Source of the DNA: Glandiceps talaboti
Taxonomy: Eukaryota; Hemichordata; Enteropneusta; Spengelidae
Assembly: GCF_964340395.1 (NCBI RefSeq)
Contig: NC_135552.1
Location: forward strand, 8,935,994-8,994,493
Reading direction: 5' to 3'
DNA length: 58,500 nt
The position numbers and the translations under genes are program-made. Shown piece by piece: positions 47,241 through 57,890 of the stretch. Each line of letters starts with the position of its first letter. Positions within the stretch are counted from its first letter, which is position 1. The notes under the pieces were generated by a model. That model saw only the letters and a list, made by a program, of their open reading frames with translations, was not told where the DNA came from and made no database searches.

Positions 47241-47943
47241 GTACAAGTAGTTTAAATAAATGAGGTAATGTCTACTACGACTCCGAGTATCATAAAACGT
47301 CACTCGCAGTGGAAGAAAAACTGTTGACGTGAGTTCGTCAAGTACCATTATTTATACCGTAGTTTTGTAACACTCCTTACAATTTGTATAACATTCCCGA
47401 TGTCGTACGGTGTCGTGGTGTGGAAATTTGATTTCTGGGAAAGGGTTAACTTTTGTATTGTGTGTCTTCAACGAAACACCAACAACGTAGCAATGCCTAA
47501 TACATGAGCAGGAATATGGAACGTAGCCCATATTCGAATCAAAACACGAACACCAACTGCGTAGAGCAAGGGCTTCGAATCCAAACCAGAAATAAAAGTA
47601 TACTATGTAATGTCGAGAACGGCACGCGTACCGTATTAAAAGATTAAACCAAAGTCTCCACCCGTATATCAATAATAGATGACATGACACCTTTATCGCG
47701 GGAAACAAACACGTTTCTATCTGTAGCATTTCATGACACTCCTAAAATACCCGATTTTCTTCATGTCTGTAGCAAAGCAACGTACACAACCAAATGGCAA
47801 GGATTGAGTAACATATTTGCAAGTCACAGAAAAAAGCTGTTGCAATGTCTGTCGAATTTGAAAGCTTTTGTCGGGCGGAAGGAGTCCAATTGTGTAAATT
47901 AGCATTTTTCTACGTTCTTTATTTTGTATACTGTGTGAAGTTC

Positions 47944-48255
47944 AAAGCTATTTAACTTTGCGTCAGAAAGTCCCAGCTGTGTCAAATTTGGAGACAATAC
48001 TCGGAGACAGTGTGTCTAAAAAACGTTCCTCCGGATTGTTTAGTTTTTGAGGGAATCAAGAGATATTGCGTTGAGAAGTGTGAAAAGCGGTAATTTATGC
48101 AAAAAACACAAAAATACAACTTTGGATGATTATAACAAGACAATGAGAGACAAAATAAAAAATCCGGAGGAACGTTTTTTTGTTTATGTACATAGCTTTC
48201 ATTTAAAGTCGAAAAGAGGACTATATTCAACTGTTTGTAAAAGTTAAATAGCTTT
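47944..48255. mobile_element. 312-bp foldback element
   Basis: Two perfect arm segments are placed symmetrically. The outer 16 bp 'aaagctatttaacttt' (47944-47959) pairs with 48240-48255. The inner 20 bp 'aaaaaacgttcctccggatt' (48018-48037) pairs with 48161-48180. The gaps between outer and inner segments are 58 and 59 bp. There is no coding capacity; it is likely a non-autonomous foldback or MITE. Confidence 0.8.
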
Positions 48256-51102
48256 AAGTGAAAATCGTCAAAAAACACAGTTTTTGGGTACAGATCAATA
48301 ATATGGTTAAAAATGTAAAAAATCACCAGAGAAACCACAACTTCATACAAAGACTCGACATAATTAATGAAAAAAATGGTGTATTTATCTTGTCTTTACT
48401 GTGAAATGTGATGGAGGAAAAATGAGCTAACGAACCTGCATCTCAACCTTAACCCTGGGTATGTTTTATTATTACATTTATATTGTACCTGTATGTAAAT
48501 TTTGTTAGCTTTTCCTGTCACCTAATGCAGAATTTGAGGCTTTTTAATATTCATTCATGCCATATCAATGAGGTCTAATTTGGTATCCAAATATAATGAT
48601 GATAACCATATCTATATCATGCCTCCAGTTGTATGTTTTAATGAATCACTTCCAAGAATTGTTTTAACTCTGTGAATAGAAATTTTCATTGCTTGAAGTA
48701 TGAACCCAGAGTCCATGAACATTCAATATGCATAATATTATTCATATTCATTAGTTCGTTTTTTCTTGCATGTAGTATACTATATATGTACATTAGTGTA
48801 TCATGTGTTCCTATATCACTGAAGTAGTTCTCAAACTTCGAGAATGACAGTTTCCTGTGGTGAGATGCAAATTTTATAAAAGGATACACTGACATAATTG
48901 AATTTATATAAAATCTGTCAGTACTTTTATAAAGTGTTATTTTGTCTGCTTTGAGGAGATGCGATGCTCGGGAAAGTTAATTGGTAATCAGAAAGGTCAA
49001 ATCTTGAGATTGAGTTGCAATTGATGTCGGTCTTGTCGTAATCTTTTCTAATGGCATTTCCAGGTATCCTGCTTGCCTCAAGTTGTACGTTTTAATGAAT
49101 TATCAGCCTTTTCAACAGGTTTTAGTCACATCCCCATAACACTTGTACAAGGTTTCCCATCTGTGGCACATTGGCTTTCATAATGCTAAGATTACTTAGT
49201 CAGTTAGTGCCCCCTTTAAACAGGTTTTAATGGCAAGTTACTATATCAATACACGTGTGGTATTGAAAGGTTACATGTTGTATTGTAATGTCTTCACCAC
49301 AATGTCATTACATCTGCATTCTAGTTAAAATGTGACATTTCAGCATGTCATCTTCAACAGCCATGATGACCAACACTTCGAGAATGTTTGTATATGTACT
49401 TCAATCAACAAAGATATTAGTGTTCTCATGGTTTTGAAGTTATGGTTGCAAAATACAGAGACAGCTCAGGCATGCTCTGCAAATTTAAGCAGTGTTGTGT
49501 TATCCTTAATTTCATGCTATGATTTCAAACTGAAAAACTACTTATGAACCGCTTGTGATTTGTCACTACTACAGTGACAGCTTCTAAAAACTTTGGGATA
49601 ATACAAATTGTTCATGTACCTACAAACTAGCTAGCCCAGTATCAGCGTTGTGTTAACACTGGGCTGGTGCAGACATTAACCCTTCCAGTTGCTAACACTG
49701 CAGACACTGGTGAGGTGTTAGTGCTAGCCTAGTGTCAACACTTATAACTTTATACGTTAGCCTGCAGTATAGGACTGGCACAGACATTAACTTTTCCAGT
49801 ACATACAGATGGGGCATGAGCCCAGTGTTAGCACTGAGCTAGCCTGGTGCAAGCCCAGGGGGAAACCAGTTGGATTCAGGAATGATTCTCGATTTAAAAT
49901 GCATAAAATTTGTAATATATAAAATCTATAAACGCTTCAGAATTTCGCATATTCAACGTGGCAATCGGCATATTTATTCAGATGAAAATATTCATTAATA
50001 ATGATGAATATTACTCATGCGGCTCATATTTGATGAATTTGATGACTTGTCAATTCCACTTTGCGTATGATAATAAGGTGATTGAAGTCTTCTGGGACTG
50101 AAACGCCACTACTTTCTAGATTAATTAATCAACCCTATAGGTTAACAATAACACATTTGATACTTCAATTTCAGATGTTTGTGTACATTGTTCCCTCAGA
50201 GTTGTACCAAAAGACCATCCCGGGCATGCTATAGAAGAGGAAATTAACTTCTGACTTTCATTGATAGCTTAATCTGAAGAACAGTATTCACCATATCAAT
50301 TAATTTCTGAATCAGAATATTGTGGCTTTCACAGGAATGAACACACAACAGCTGTAATCAGTCCAACACTGTGGACACTTGGGTTATGTTTTGTGTGATT
50401 CCTGTCCTGTGAGCTTGCATATAATATCTGTAACTAGGCAATGACCACAACAGACCTAAAGTCAGTTCACACACAATGCTGAACACTGTACATACTTGAT
50501 TTTATTTGCACAATTCCTTGCTGTTATTGCTAAAATAAAGAACGATTACATTAAATTTTGTATGTATCACACATCCTTGTTACATCATAACGTAGCACTC
50601 ACAGCATAACACCTGTATACATGACCAGCATACAAAATGCATTATACATGTATTTTCAAATGATTCACCAACTAGATGCACACATGAAAACATGATATGC
50701 CCACAAATTGCACATACAATGTGTGCACATTATCGACATGTAACAGCTACATGTACACGTATGTGCTGTCGATCTTCAACAAATAAAATACATACAATGT
50801 ACATGACTTGTAAGCGATGTACATGTACATGCATGTGTGCATGGCAGCTCATAAAGTATGTATTGTACATACATTTGTATTACATGTACCTTAAACCTTG
50901 ATTTTGGCCCAGTTGTGCTAATGTGTTAAGGCCCAGTTGCTTGAGAACAAGCCCTTATAATTACACAATAACATTATCAAAACTACACACATTACAAAAA
51001 ATACAATAGTAGACACCCTATACACTCATAAGCAACTAATAACCAGATACACATGTACATGTAATGTACATGTCTGCATGCATGTGCATGTTAATAAAGC
51101 AC
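48256..51102. other. gene-free stretch with a GCTAGCC/TTAACACT repeat cluster
   Basis: No supported gene. At 49621-49860 the words 'gctagcc', 'cagtgttaRcactgRgct' and 'ggNgcagacattaac' recur several times, related to the blocks near 5410 and 6370. The region 50580-51060 is unusually dense in ACATGTACA words. Confidence 0.45.
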
Positions 51103-51365
51103 AAAAACTGCATACATTTGTACATCAGCACATTTAAAACCTGCATATATCAGCATACAAACTGCATGTCACTGCTCACAAACTGCATACATCAACACAC
51201 AAACTGCATACATCAACACACAATCTGCATACATTTGTACATCAGCACAGAGACTGCATATATCAGCACACAAACTGCATACATCAGCATACAAACTGCA
51301 TATATATCAGCACACAAACTGCATACGATCAACACAAAAACTGCATGAACGAGCACACAGACTGC
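51103..51365 (+). repeat. about 20-bp tandem repeat 'aactgcatacatcaRcacac'
   Basis: Roughly twelve imperfect units of 'aactgcatacatcaRcacac' with TTTGTACATCAGCAC interruptions. A 94-codon plus frame (51064-51348) crosses it, but its low-complexity Cys/His/Thr/Tyr-rich peptide is only the repeat read in frame. Confidence 0.85.
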
Positions 51366-51513
51366 TTACATGACACTATATCAGCTCAATGTACAAGTAT
51401 AAACATGTACAATGTACAGGGGGCACACAAATTAAGAGTCAAGACATCATTCATCTTGTACATATACAGTAGTTTGTGTCTGTGTTGTGCATGAATGAAA
51501 TCATCTATTTTAC

Positions 51514-51564
51514 CTTGTCCACAAGTCTCATCTTCTTGGCACACAGATGAAGAAAATCGGCATC
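51514..51564 (-). CDS. internal exon of an unidentified gene
   Basis: The minus strand shows a textbook exon: polypyrimidine acceptor 'tctattttctttattttcag', 51 nt open in phase 0 (DADFLHLCAKKMRLVDK, 17 codons), then donor AAG|GTAAAATAG. The codon composition is coding-like and less AT-rich than the flanks. A second frame, phase 2 (CRFSSSVCQEDETCGQ), is also open; the phase-0 peptide looks more like a normal globular segment. I do not recognise the family. No neighbouring exon could be identified, so introns on both sides must be long or reach outside the window. Confidence 0.5.
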
Positions 51565-51703
51565 CTGAAAATAAAGAAAATAGATATTGATTATCTTTTG
51601 TAACTTCAAGCTATACAAAATATATTTTCATTGCTGTTATTACAAACTAAGTATAAGGCAACTTTTTTCATAGCTCAAATGTACTTCTGGAAAATGTACA
51701 CAT

Positions 51704-52728
51704 CAGGGCTCGAAATTAACGGTAGCCCCGTGTCATTTGGCTACCAAATGTTGACACGGGGCTACTACTTTTCATAAGCTGACATGTCAGGCCTTCGCCG
51801 TGTCGCTAATATAACCAACACAATACGTTCCCGCTGAACATCGAACGTCAACGCGTCTTACCAACGTGTGTGTGTGTGAACGAACTGTCTTGCTTGTTCA
51901 ACTGCAGGACGCGATGTGTTTGACGTCTACATCGCTACATATTATTCTCTCATGAATATTTATATTTGACAACGATGTTATGACGTCACACCCTGGATGC
52001 ACCATGTGCTGCGATGTCAGCTAATTCAGATACTTCCGGGGTACATTTTGTGATAACAATTCCGCAAACATTGATGAAAAAACATGCGTTTTAATCCGTG
52101 AAGCACTTCCTTACGTTGTTAGTACTTGACACGAAGTTGTTGGTTACTGACAGCAGGACCCGTTCACCCATTTTCGGTACGATGTCAATTTTGTTATTTC
52201 CGTAATGCTCGGCTCGAGTGGTGATGGAATCATAGCCGAAGTCGATGCGTTCATTCACATTTCGGATTTTAATGTAAAACATTTTAGGAAATGCATGGTT
52301 TCAAATGAACGAATATACAGACTGGGAATTACGAAACTCGAATTTCATGCGACGACAATCAGTACGTAATAGATGAGGCTGATGGTATATGACATCGAAA
52401 CACGGTCTTTTGATGGACTGGTATAAAATGGTCAAGCAGTCAAGTAGATGAATTGTCATGGTGTGTTCATAGTTTATGCCATATGAGTAATCATAGATAC
52501 TTGAGACGTTTGTCCTATCATTACAACAGAAATTCGTAACTTTATTATCAACCATTTTTACATTGTTAAACAGACATTATAGTCCACATTCAGTGTTGGT
52601 AAACCACTGTTGTATGATAACTATGTACACAAATATATGGGGCTACCAGTGAAGGTCATGGGGCTACTGACCTTTATGAATGGTAGCCCACAGGGGCTAC
52701 CAGGGAGAAAAGTTAATTTCGAGCCCTG
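51704..52728. mobile_element. 1025-bp TIR DNA element, hAT-like ends
   Basis: The left end 'cagggctcgaaattaac' is the exact reverse complement of the right end 'gttaatttcgagccctg'. Sub-terminal 'gtagcccc' / 'ggggctac' words are repeated at both sides. A CAGGG terminus is typical of hAT-type elements, but the flanking duplication I see is only 5 bp (CACAT, 51699-51703 and 52729-52733), not the expected 8. The interior is CpG-rich and contains a long minus-strand reading frame with one stop. Confidence 0.75.
52091..52555 (-). pseudogene. 154-codon reading frame with one in-frame TGA, inside the TIR element
   Basis: From ATG at 52555 the frame runs 84 codons (MVDNKVTNFCC...) to TGA at 52303-52301, then continues in the same frame for 6 codons to another ATG at 52282 and on for 63 codons (MFYIKIRNVNERIDFGYDSI...) to a TAA. 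An alternative end is a canonical donor in AACAAC|GTAAGG near 52113. The codons use CpG freely, unlike neighbouring DNA. No domain is recognised. It may be a captured host exon or eroded element protein; chance is also possible. Confidence 0.3.
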
Positions 52729-52972
52729 CACATGCATGTATAAGAACATCACATATAATAAGAAATGATGACATTTTTACAGAAATTGCATGTACGATTG
52801 ATGTATATATTTAACAGACTCTTCCAGAAAATTGAACAAATAATCAGATAAAACCACATACTGAAAACTTGAGGAAAGCAACTGGGCTTAAAGCTTCTAT
52901 AGCAATATCTACATGCAAATGTCAATATGCCTGGAGTTTTTTCATGTTGTTGTTGCTATGGGACAGGGGGTG

Positions 52973-53377
52973 TTAAGGCCCAGTTACATGGGGTGATGCA
53001 CGAAGCAATTCTTCGCATGCGACAAGGCTAGCAACTACGATGGAGTGTGTACACTTAGACTGTCGACAGTCGCTCGCGCCTTTTCTTTCCTACGTTTTAT
53101 CTAAACTTAAGTCGTCGCCGCACTCTACTATAATCGCATACTGATATTGAGGGCCTTTACATTGAATGTACGTCATTTGATAAGTGGGGATATGTCAAAG
53201 GTTATTACACAACTCGAGAAGCAATTTGTGACGAGTTGCAGAAAATCCGACATTTCGGATTCCTTGCGACGCACCTAGCAACATCACAAGCCCCTGCGAT
53301 CATGTTCATACACGAGGCAATTCGACGAATTGCTTAGTGCGTTCCTCATCGAGTTGCCTCATGTAACCAGGCTTTTA
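52973..53377. mobile_element. 405-bp TIR element
   Basis: The left end 'ttaaggcccagttacatggg' pairs with the right end '...atgtaaccaggctttta'. Just inside, 'gcacgaagcaattcttcg' is mirrored by 'cgacgaattgcttagtgc'. The interior is CpG-rich. There is no coding capacity. The termini resemble those of the 19861 element in style (TTAAGCCCAG...), hinting at related transposases. Confidence 0.65.
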
Positions 53378-54271
53378 TACATTTTTTCAAAAATAAAAAT
53401 TCAAATATTTGAGATTCTCACTACCTTTCTCATTAGATTCTCACTAGATTCTCATTTGACTTGTCAGCATCTAGTGATTTATATATATACATGTAGGGGT
53501 ACAAAAGGATTATCGGGTAACTCAATTCTTTGTAAATTATTTTTGTTAATAACAAATCATAAGCTAATTTACCAAAGGATTATAAATCATGCATATTTTA
53601 GAAGCAATTCAAATTTATTGCTTGAAGGTTCACTTTGGATTAGAATTAAAATTTAGGATTTAGGTGTGAAAAAAGATTATCTAGCAGATCTATGGAAACA
53701 GCTGGTCCAGAACACAATATTTAATTCTAGGTAAACCATATTCCTCTACTGATATACAGATAACAACGCAATGGGATTGAAACACAGGCTTTTAACAAAT
53801 GGTAATACTTTTGACACCTGGGGTTTGACATTTAATCATAATGCAGGCAAACATAACCATGTGATATATCACACTTCAATGTCAATGTCAGAGTGATTTA
53901 CATCTTGACAATATTCCTTGACCTGATGCACTGGATTAGAGGATCATGGGACAGGTCTGATTGTCTCAACAGTTTCATACATATCTTGCTGTTGTTTCAT
54001 GTGAAGGATTACCTGTGTGTATCTCATTTTGTAAATGTGAGAGATGACGTTGCAGAAATTGATGCAGTTTTTGAGTACACCCAAGATTTTCATTTGACAA
54101 AAAAAAAAACATATAGAAACTATACAGATGCGTAAGCCTGTTAACTTTCTGTATATGGATTTGATACTTGGAGGCACAATTTGCCATCTGAATATGAAAT
54201 GCAATGAGTGATGACATGCATTAATTTTAAGGTAACAACAACCCCTTTACTTTGAAAAGGACTAGCTGTTA

Positions 54272-54515
54272 TGTGGGTTTGAATCTGAAGATCTCTTTAC
54301 CCCACTAGTGTAGGCTCTAGCCATTGGGTTTGAATATGAAGGGCTCTTTACCCAACTAGTCTAGAGATTACAGGGTAGCCATTGGGTTTCAATCTTAAGA
54401 TCCCTTTACCCAACTAGTCTAGAGACTGGCCTTTGGGTTTGAATATGAAGGGCTCTTTACCAGTGAGGTAAAGAGACTTTCAGATTCAAATCCAATATAG
54501 CTGGTTTCTAGACTA
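54272..54515 (+). repeat. about 60-bp tandem block, four copies, ending in an inverted copy
   Basis: Units read 'gggtttgaatNtgaagNgct' 'ctttacccaactagtctaga' with variable spacers (starts near 54276, 54328, 54386, 54438). The array closes with 'gaggtaaagagactttcagattcaaatcc' (about 54464-54492), the reverse complement of the first unit, so the whole block can fold back. Confidence 0.8.
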
Positions 54516-54653
54516 AAATTAAAAACAGTAAGTGGCACTTGGAAGGTGGATCAATTTTGATAAGAATCAGGCTTTGTGCATGTAGTTTGGACAAAAGCAA
54601 ATATTCACCTGTCAAATACATGTACACCAAACTGTTTCATATTATACATGTAC

Positions 54654-54860
54654 ATGTAGTTGCTGCATGTACATTGTACAAGGCACATACAATATGTAAC
54701 CTGTCCGATATTTGCTACAAGTTACTAGTAGAATCCATGCACACTGTACAAGACATTAACCTGTCAGGTATTTGCTACAAGTTACTACTGAAATCCAAGT
54801 ACATGTACATTGTACAAGACACATAACCGTCAGGTATTTGCTACAGTTACTAGCGGAATC
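54654..54860 (+). repeat. about 68-bp tandem repeat, three copies
   Basis: Each unit has 'gtacattgtacaagRcacataac', 'ctgtcaggtatttgctacaa' and 'gttactagtRgaatcca'. Starts lie near 54668, 54733 and 54797. Confidence 0.85.
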
Positions 54861-55918
54861 CATAAAGTCCATTAATATTCAATGTACCTGTACATTCCAA
54901 CTTCATATGTTACATAATTTGGTCTCTTAGTGACACATTCATTTCAATATGTAAATGTATATATACAGGAATGATTATCCATTGAGGAATTTTTTACACA
55001 CTGCCACTGAATACTTTTTACTTCTTTAAAACTGAAATGCGAATCAACACTTATATACAACATGATACTGTGGCACGTGAATATGCACAAAATTGCAGCA
55101 TTTAATAAAATGTTGGTTACCATTTTATGTCATCAGGTTCATATCAAATCATATCTAAATAGTGGGTAAGAGCTGTACAGTTGACAGACATGATTCAACA
55201 TTTGGGATTTGCGACCAAGAAATTGTTTGACTCAGTGGAGTAGAAATTTTCATTATTAAAATGATTCAACATGTTTTTTAGTACATGTTGTAACGAAAAT
55301 AATATACGTACATTTCAATATCAAACAAACTAACAACCACGCAACAACAGATTACAGATTGCATGCCCTTTGAGGAATTGAATGAATATCACACCATGGT
55401 GGTAGAAAGCAAGAACATTTTAGGTGGTGACATTAAATGTAAGATATGACTTTTAATATCGTGCCATAATACTATCTACTACCACTTGAAAGGGAAGAGT
55501 GCTTTAGGGATGAATGACACAACATCTCTTACAGTGTACAGTCTAGATCATAGTTGAAACATCTACAGACAAAAATTACAAAAAATGAAAATTGCAAAAT
55601 CAATATTATTGTGTACTGCAATGTATTTAGAAAGACATTTTCGAAAGAAGGCTTATGTATGATGATTGTATAGTGGAATCGTAAGAAAAATACTAGGGAG
55701 CCTTGAGCACATTTTTATCATATATATACAGAATATGTACTTATCTATGACTTCATTCACAAATCTTTTTGTCTGATTAGCTGCCTAAAGGATCTCTTTT
55801 TAACATCAGTCCAGATAAAGTCACCACAAGAGACTGTACAGAAAGACTCATTTTGATACAGAACAACATGTAAGCCATACAATACAACAAATCCAATCTA
55901 CAACAATATCTGTAAGCC
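54861..55918. other. gene-free stretch
   Basis: AT-rich DNA without supported genes or clear repeats. The minus-strand frame at 55777-55918 is open into the adjacent minisatellite but has no recognised domain. Confidence 0.4.
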
Positions 55919-57345
55919 ACTGGATAACCAAATTGGCAATATTGACTTCGTTGGATAACCAAATTGGCAATATTGACTTCATCGATAACCAAATTGGCAA
56001 TATTGACTTCATCGATAACCAAATTGGCAATATTGACTTCGTTGGATAACCAAATTGGCAATATTGACTTCATCGATAACCAAATTGGCAATATTGAATT
56101 CATGGATAACCAAATTGGCAATATTGACTTCGTTGGATAACCAAATTGGCAATATTGACTTCGTTGGATAACCAAATTGGCAATATTGACTTCATCGATA
56201 ACCAAATTGGCAATATTGAATTCATGGATAACCAAATTGGCAATATTGACTTCGTTGGATAACCAAATTGGCAATATTGACTTCATGGATAACCAAATTG
56301 GCAATATTGACTTCACTGGATAACCAAATTGGCAATATTGACTTCGTTGGATAACCAAATTGGCAATATTGACTTCATGGATAACCAAATTGGCAATATT
56401 GACTTCGTTGGATAACCAAATTGGCAATATTGACTTCACTGGATAACCAAATTGGCAATATTGAATTCATGGATAACCAAATTGGCAATATTGACTTCGT
56501 TGGATAACCAAATTGGCAATATTGACTTCGTTGGATAACCAAATTGGCAATATTGACTTCGTTGGATAACCAAATTGGCAATATTGACTTCATGGATAAC
56601 CAAATTGGCAATATTGACTTCATGGATAACCAAATTGGCAATATTGACTTCACTGGATAACCAAATTGGCAATATTGACTTCACTGGATAACCAAATTGG
56701 CAATATTGACTTCACTGGATAACCAAATTGGCAATATTGACTTCACTGGATAACCAAATTGGCAATATTGACTTCGTTGGATAACCAAATTGGCAATATT
56801 GACTTCATGGATAACCAAATTGGCAATATTGACTTCGTTGGATAACCAAATTGGCAATATTGACTTCGTTGGATAACCAAATTGGCAATATTGACTTCAT
56901 GGATAACCAAATTGGCAATATTGACTTCATGGATAACCAAATTGGCAATATTGACTTCACTGGATAACCAAATTGGCAATATTGACTTCATGGATAACCA
57001 AATTGGCAATATTGACTTCACTGGATAACCAAATTGGCAATATTGACTTCGTTGGATAACCAAATTGGCAATATTGACTTCACTGGATAACCAAATTGGC
57101 AATATTGACTTCATGGATAACCAAATTGGCAATATTGACTTCACTGGATAACCAAATTGGCAATATTGACTTCACTGGATAACCAAATTGGCAATATTGA
57201 CTTCGTTGGATAACCAAATTGGCAATATTGACTTCATCGATAACCAAATTGGCAATATTGACTTCATGGATAACCAAATTGGCAATATTGACTTCACTGA
57301 ATAACCAAATTGGCAATTCACTGAATAAAACAATTGGCAATATTG
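55919..57345 (+). repeat. 30/31-bp minisatellite, about 45 units
   Basis: The invariant core is 'taaccaaattggcaatattgac' (22 of the 30-31 bases; in two parts 'taaccaaattgg' and 'caatattgac'). It is followed by a variable linker of four main kinds: ttcgttgga, ttcatgga, ttcatcga, ttcactgga, plus a 'gaattcatgga' variant. Linkers ending gttgg or actgg give 31-bp units and those ending atgg or atcg give 30-bp units. The last units degrade ('cactgaataaaacaattgg'). The core contains two short palindromes, CCAA-A-TTGG and CAATATTG. Confidence 0.97.
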
Positions 57346-57444
57346 ACTTTTCTACATGCACTGACAATTTGGACATAACTTTATAGACTGTGTCTACTTT
57401 TTGGCTCAAGACACTGTCAATAAAGTTGTGAAATTTTCATCATT

Positions 57445-57615
57445 CAAAGGGCTATGTTTCAATCGCTGGTCATCACATTAGTTTTATCACATCAGTGGAG
57501 TAATAGGATTATATACATGTCCATTATATATAGCATCCTTTCTGTTCTGGACCAACTATTTCTATAGCTCTGCCTGACAATTGTTTTTCACACCTAAAGT
57601 TTACTCCTAATCTGA
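57445..57615 (+). repeat. SINE-like repeat family 2, copy 3
   Basis: 'caaagggctatgtttcaatcgctggtcatcacatta', then 'cagtggagtaataggattatataca', 'ttctgttctggaccaactatttctatagctctgcctgacaattgtttttcacacctaaagttta'. It matches the 45505 copy throughout and is the younger-looking of the two. Confidence 0.65.
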
Positions 57616-57639
57616 CATGATGGGCCTTGAATTAACACG

Positions 57640-57890
57640 TGAAAGACATGGTGACCAGTGTTTTAAAGGCCAGGGATTCAATCCCAGGTTCTTACCCGAA
57701 GTGTTATCCCATCAGTGAAGCCATGATCATGACCATGACCATGACAATTACATTTAAGTTTATTCTTTTGTTCTACCAACTATTTTTCTAGCTCTGTCCG
57801 TACATATCCCCTCCACTGTCTAGGCTCTGCCAGACAACTTTTATTTTCACACCTTCCATTTACCAAAGCCAGCCTGGCCCAGTTTTTTTA
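57640..57890 (+). repeat. SINE-like repeat family 2, copy 4
   Basis: 'accagtgttttaaaggccagggattcaatcccaggttcttac' carries the best B-box-like word of the family. It is followed by 'cagtgaagccatgatcatgaccatgaccatgac' (short internal expansion), 'tgttctaccaactatttttctagctctgtc' and 'cagacaacttttattttcacacct'. It lies directly behind copy 3 in the same orientation. Confidence 0.65.

Larger units (their letters stand above)
46340..47920. promoter_or_regulatory. CpG-richer stretch, possible promoter region
   Basis: CpG dinucleotides are clearly more frequent here than in neighbouring DNA (for example around 46660-46680, 46800-46960 and 47040-47330). In animals with mosaic methylation such a stretch may mark an unmethylated promoter. 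It may equally be a young repeat that has not lost its CpGs. A candidate coding start lies at 47160. Confidence 0.35.

Noticed and set aside
47352-47729. 125-codon minus-strand open frame
   Set aside because: Cys/His/Tyr-rich peptide without a recognisable pattern and in a frame opposite to the more exon-like plus-strand signals. CpG-rich DNA has fewer stops, which explains the length.
47982-48350. Minus-strand 122-codon and plus-strand 66-codon frames
   Set aside because: Both lie across the foldback at 47944-48255 and read its arms. No coding signature.
55777-57409. Several long minus-strand open frames (up to 220 codons)
   Set aside because: They are the 30/31-bp minisatellite read in shifting frames. 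Peptides are pure repeats with no start context or splice sites, so they are not annotated as genes.
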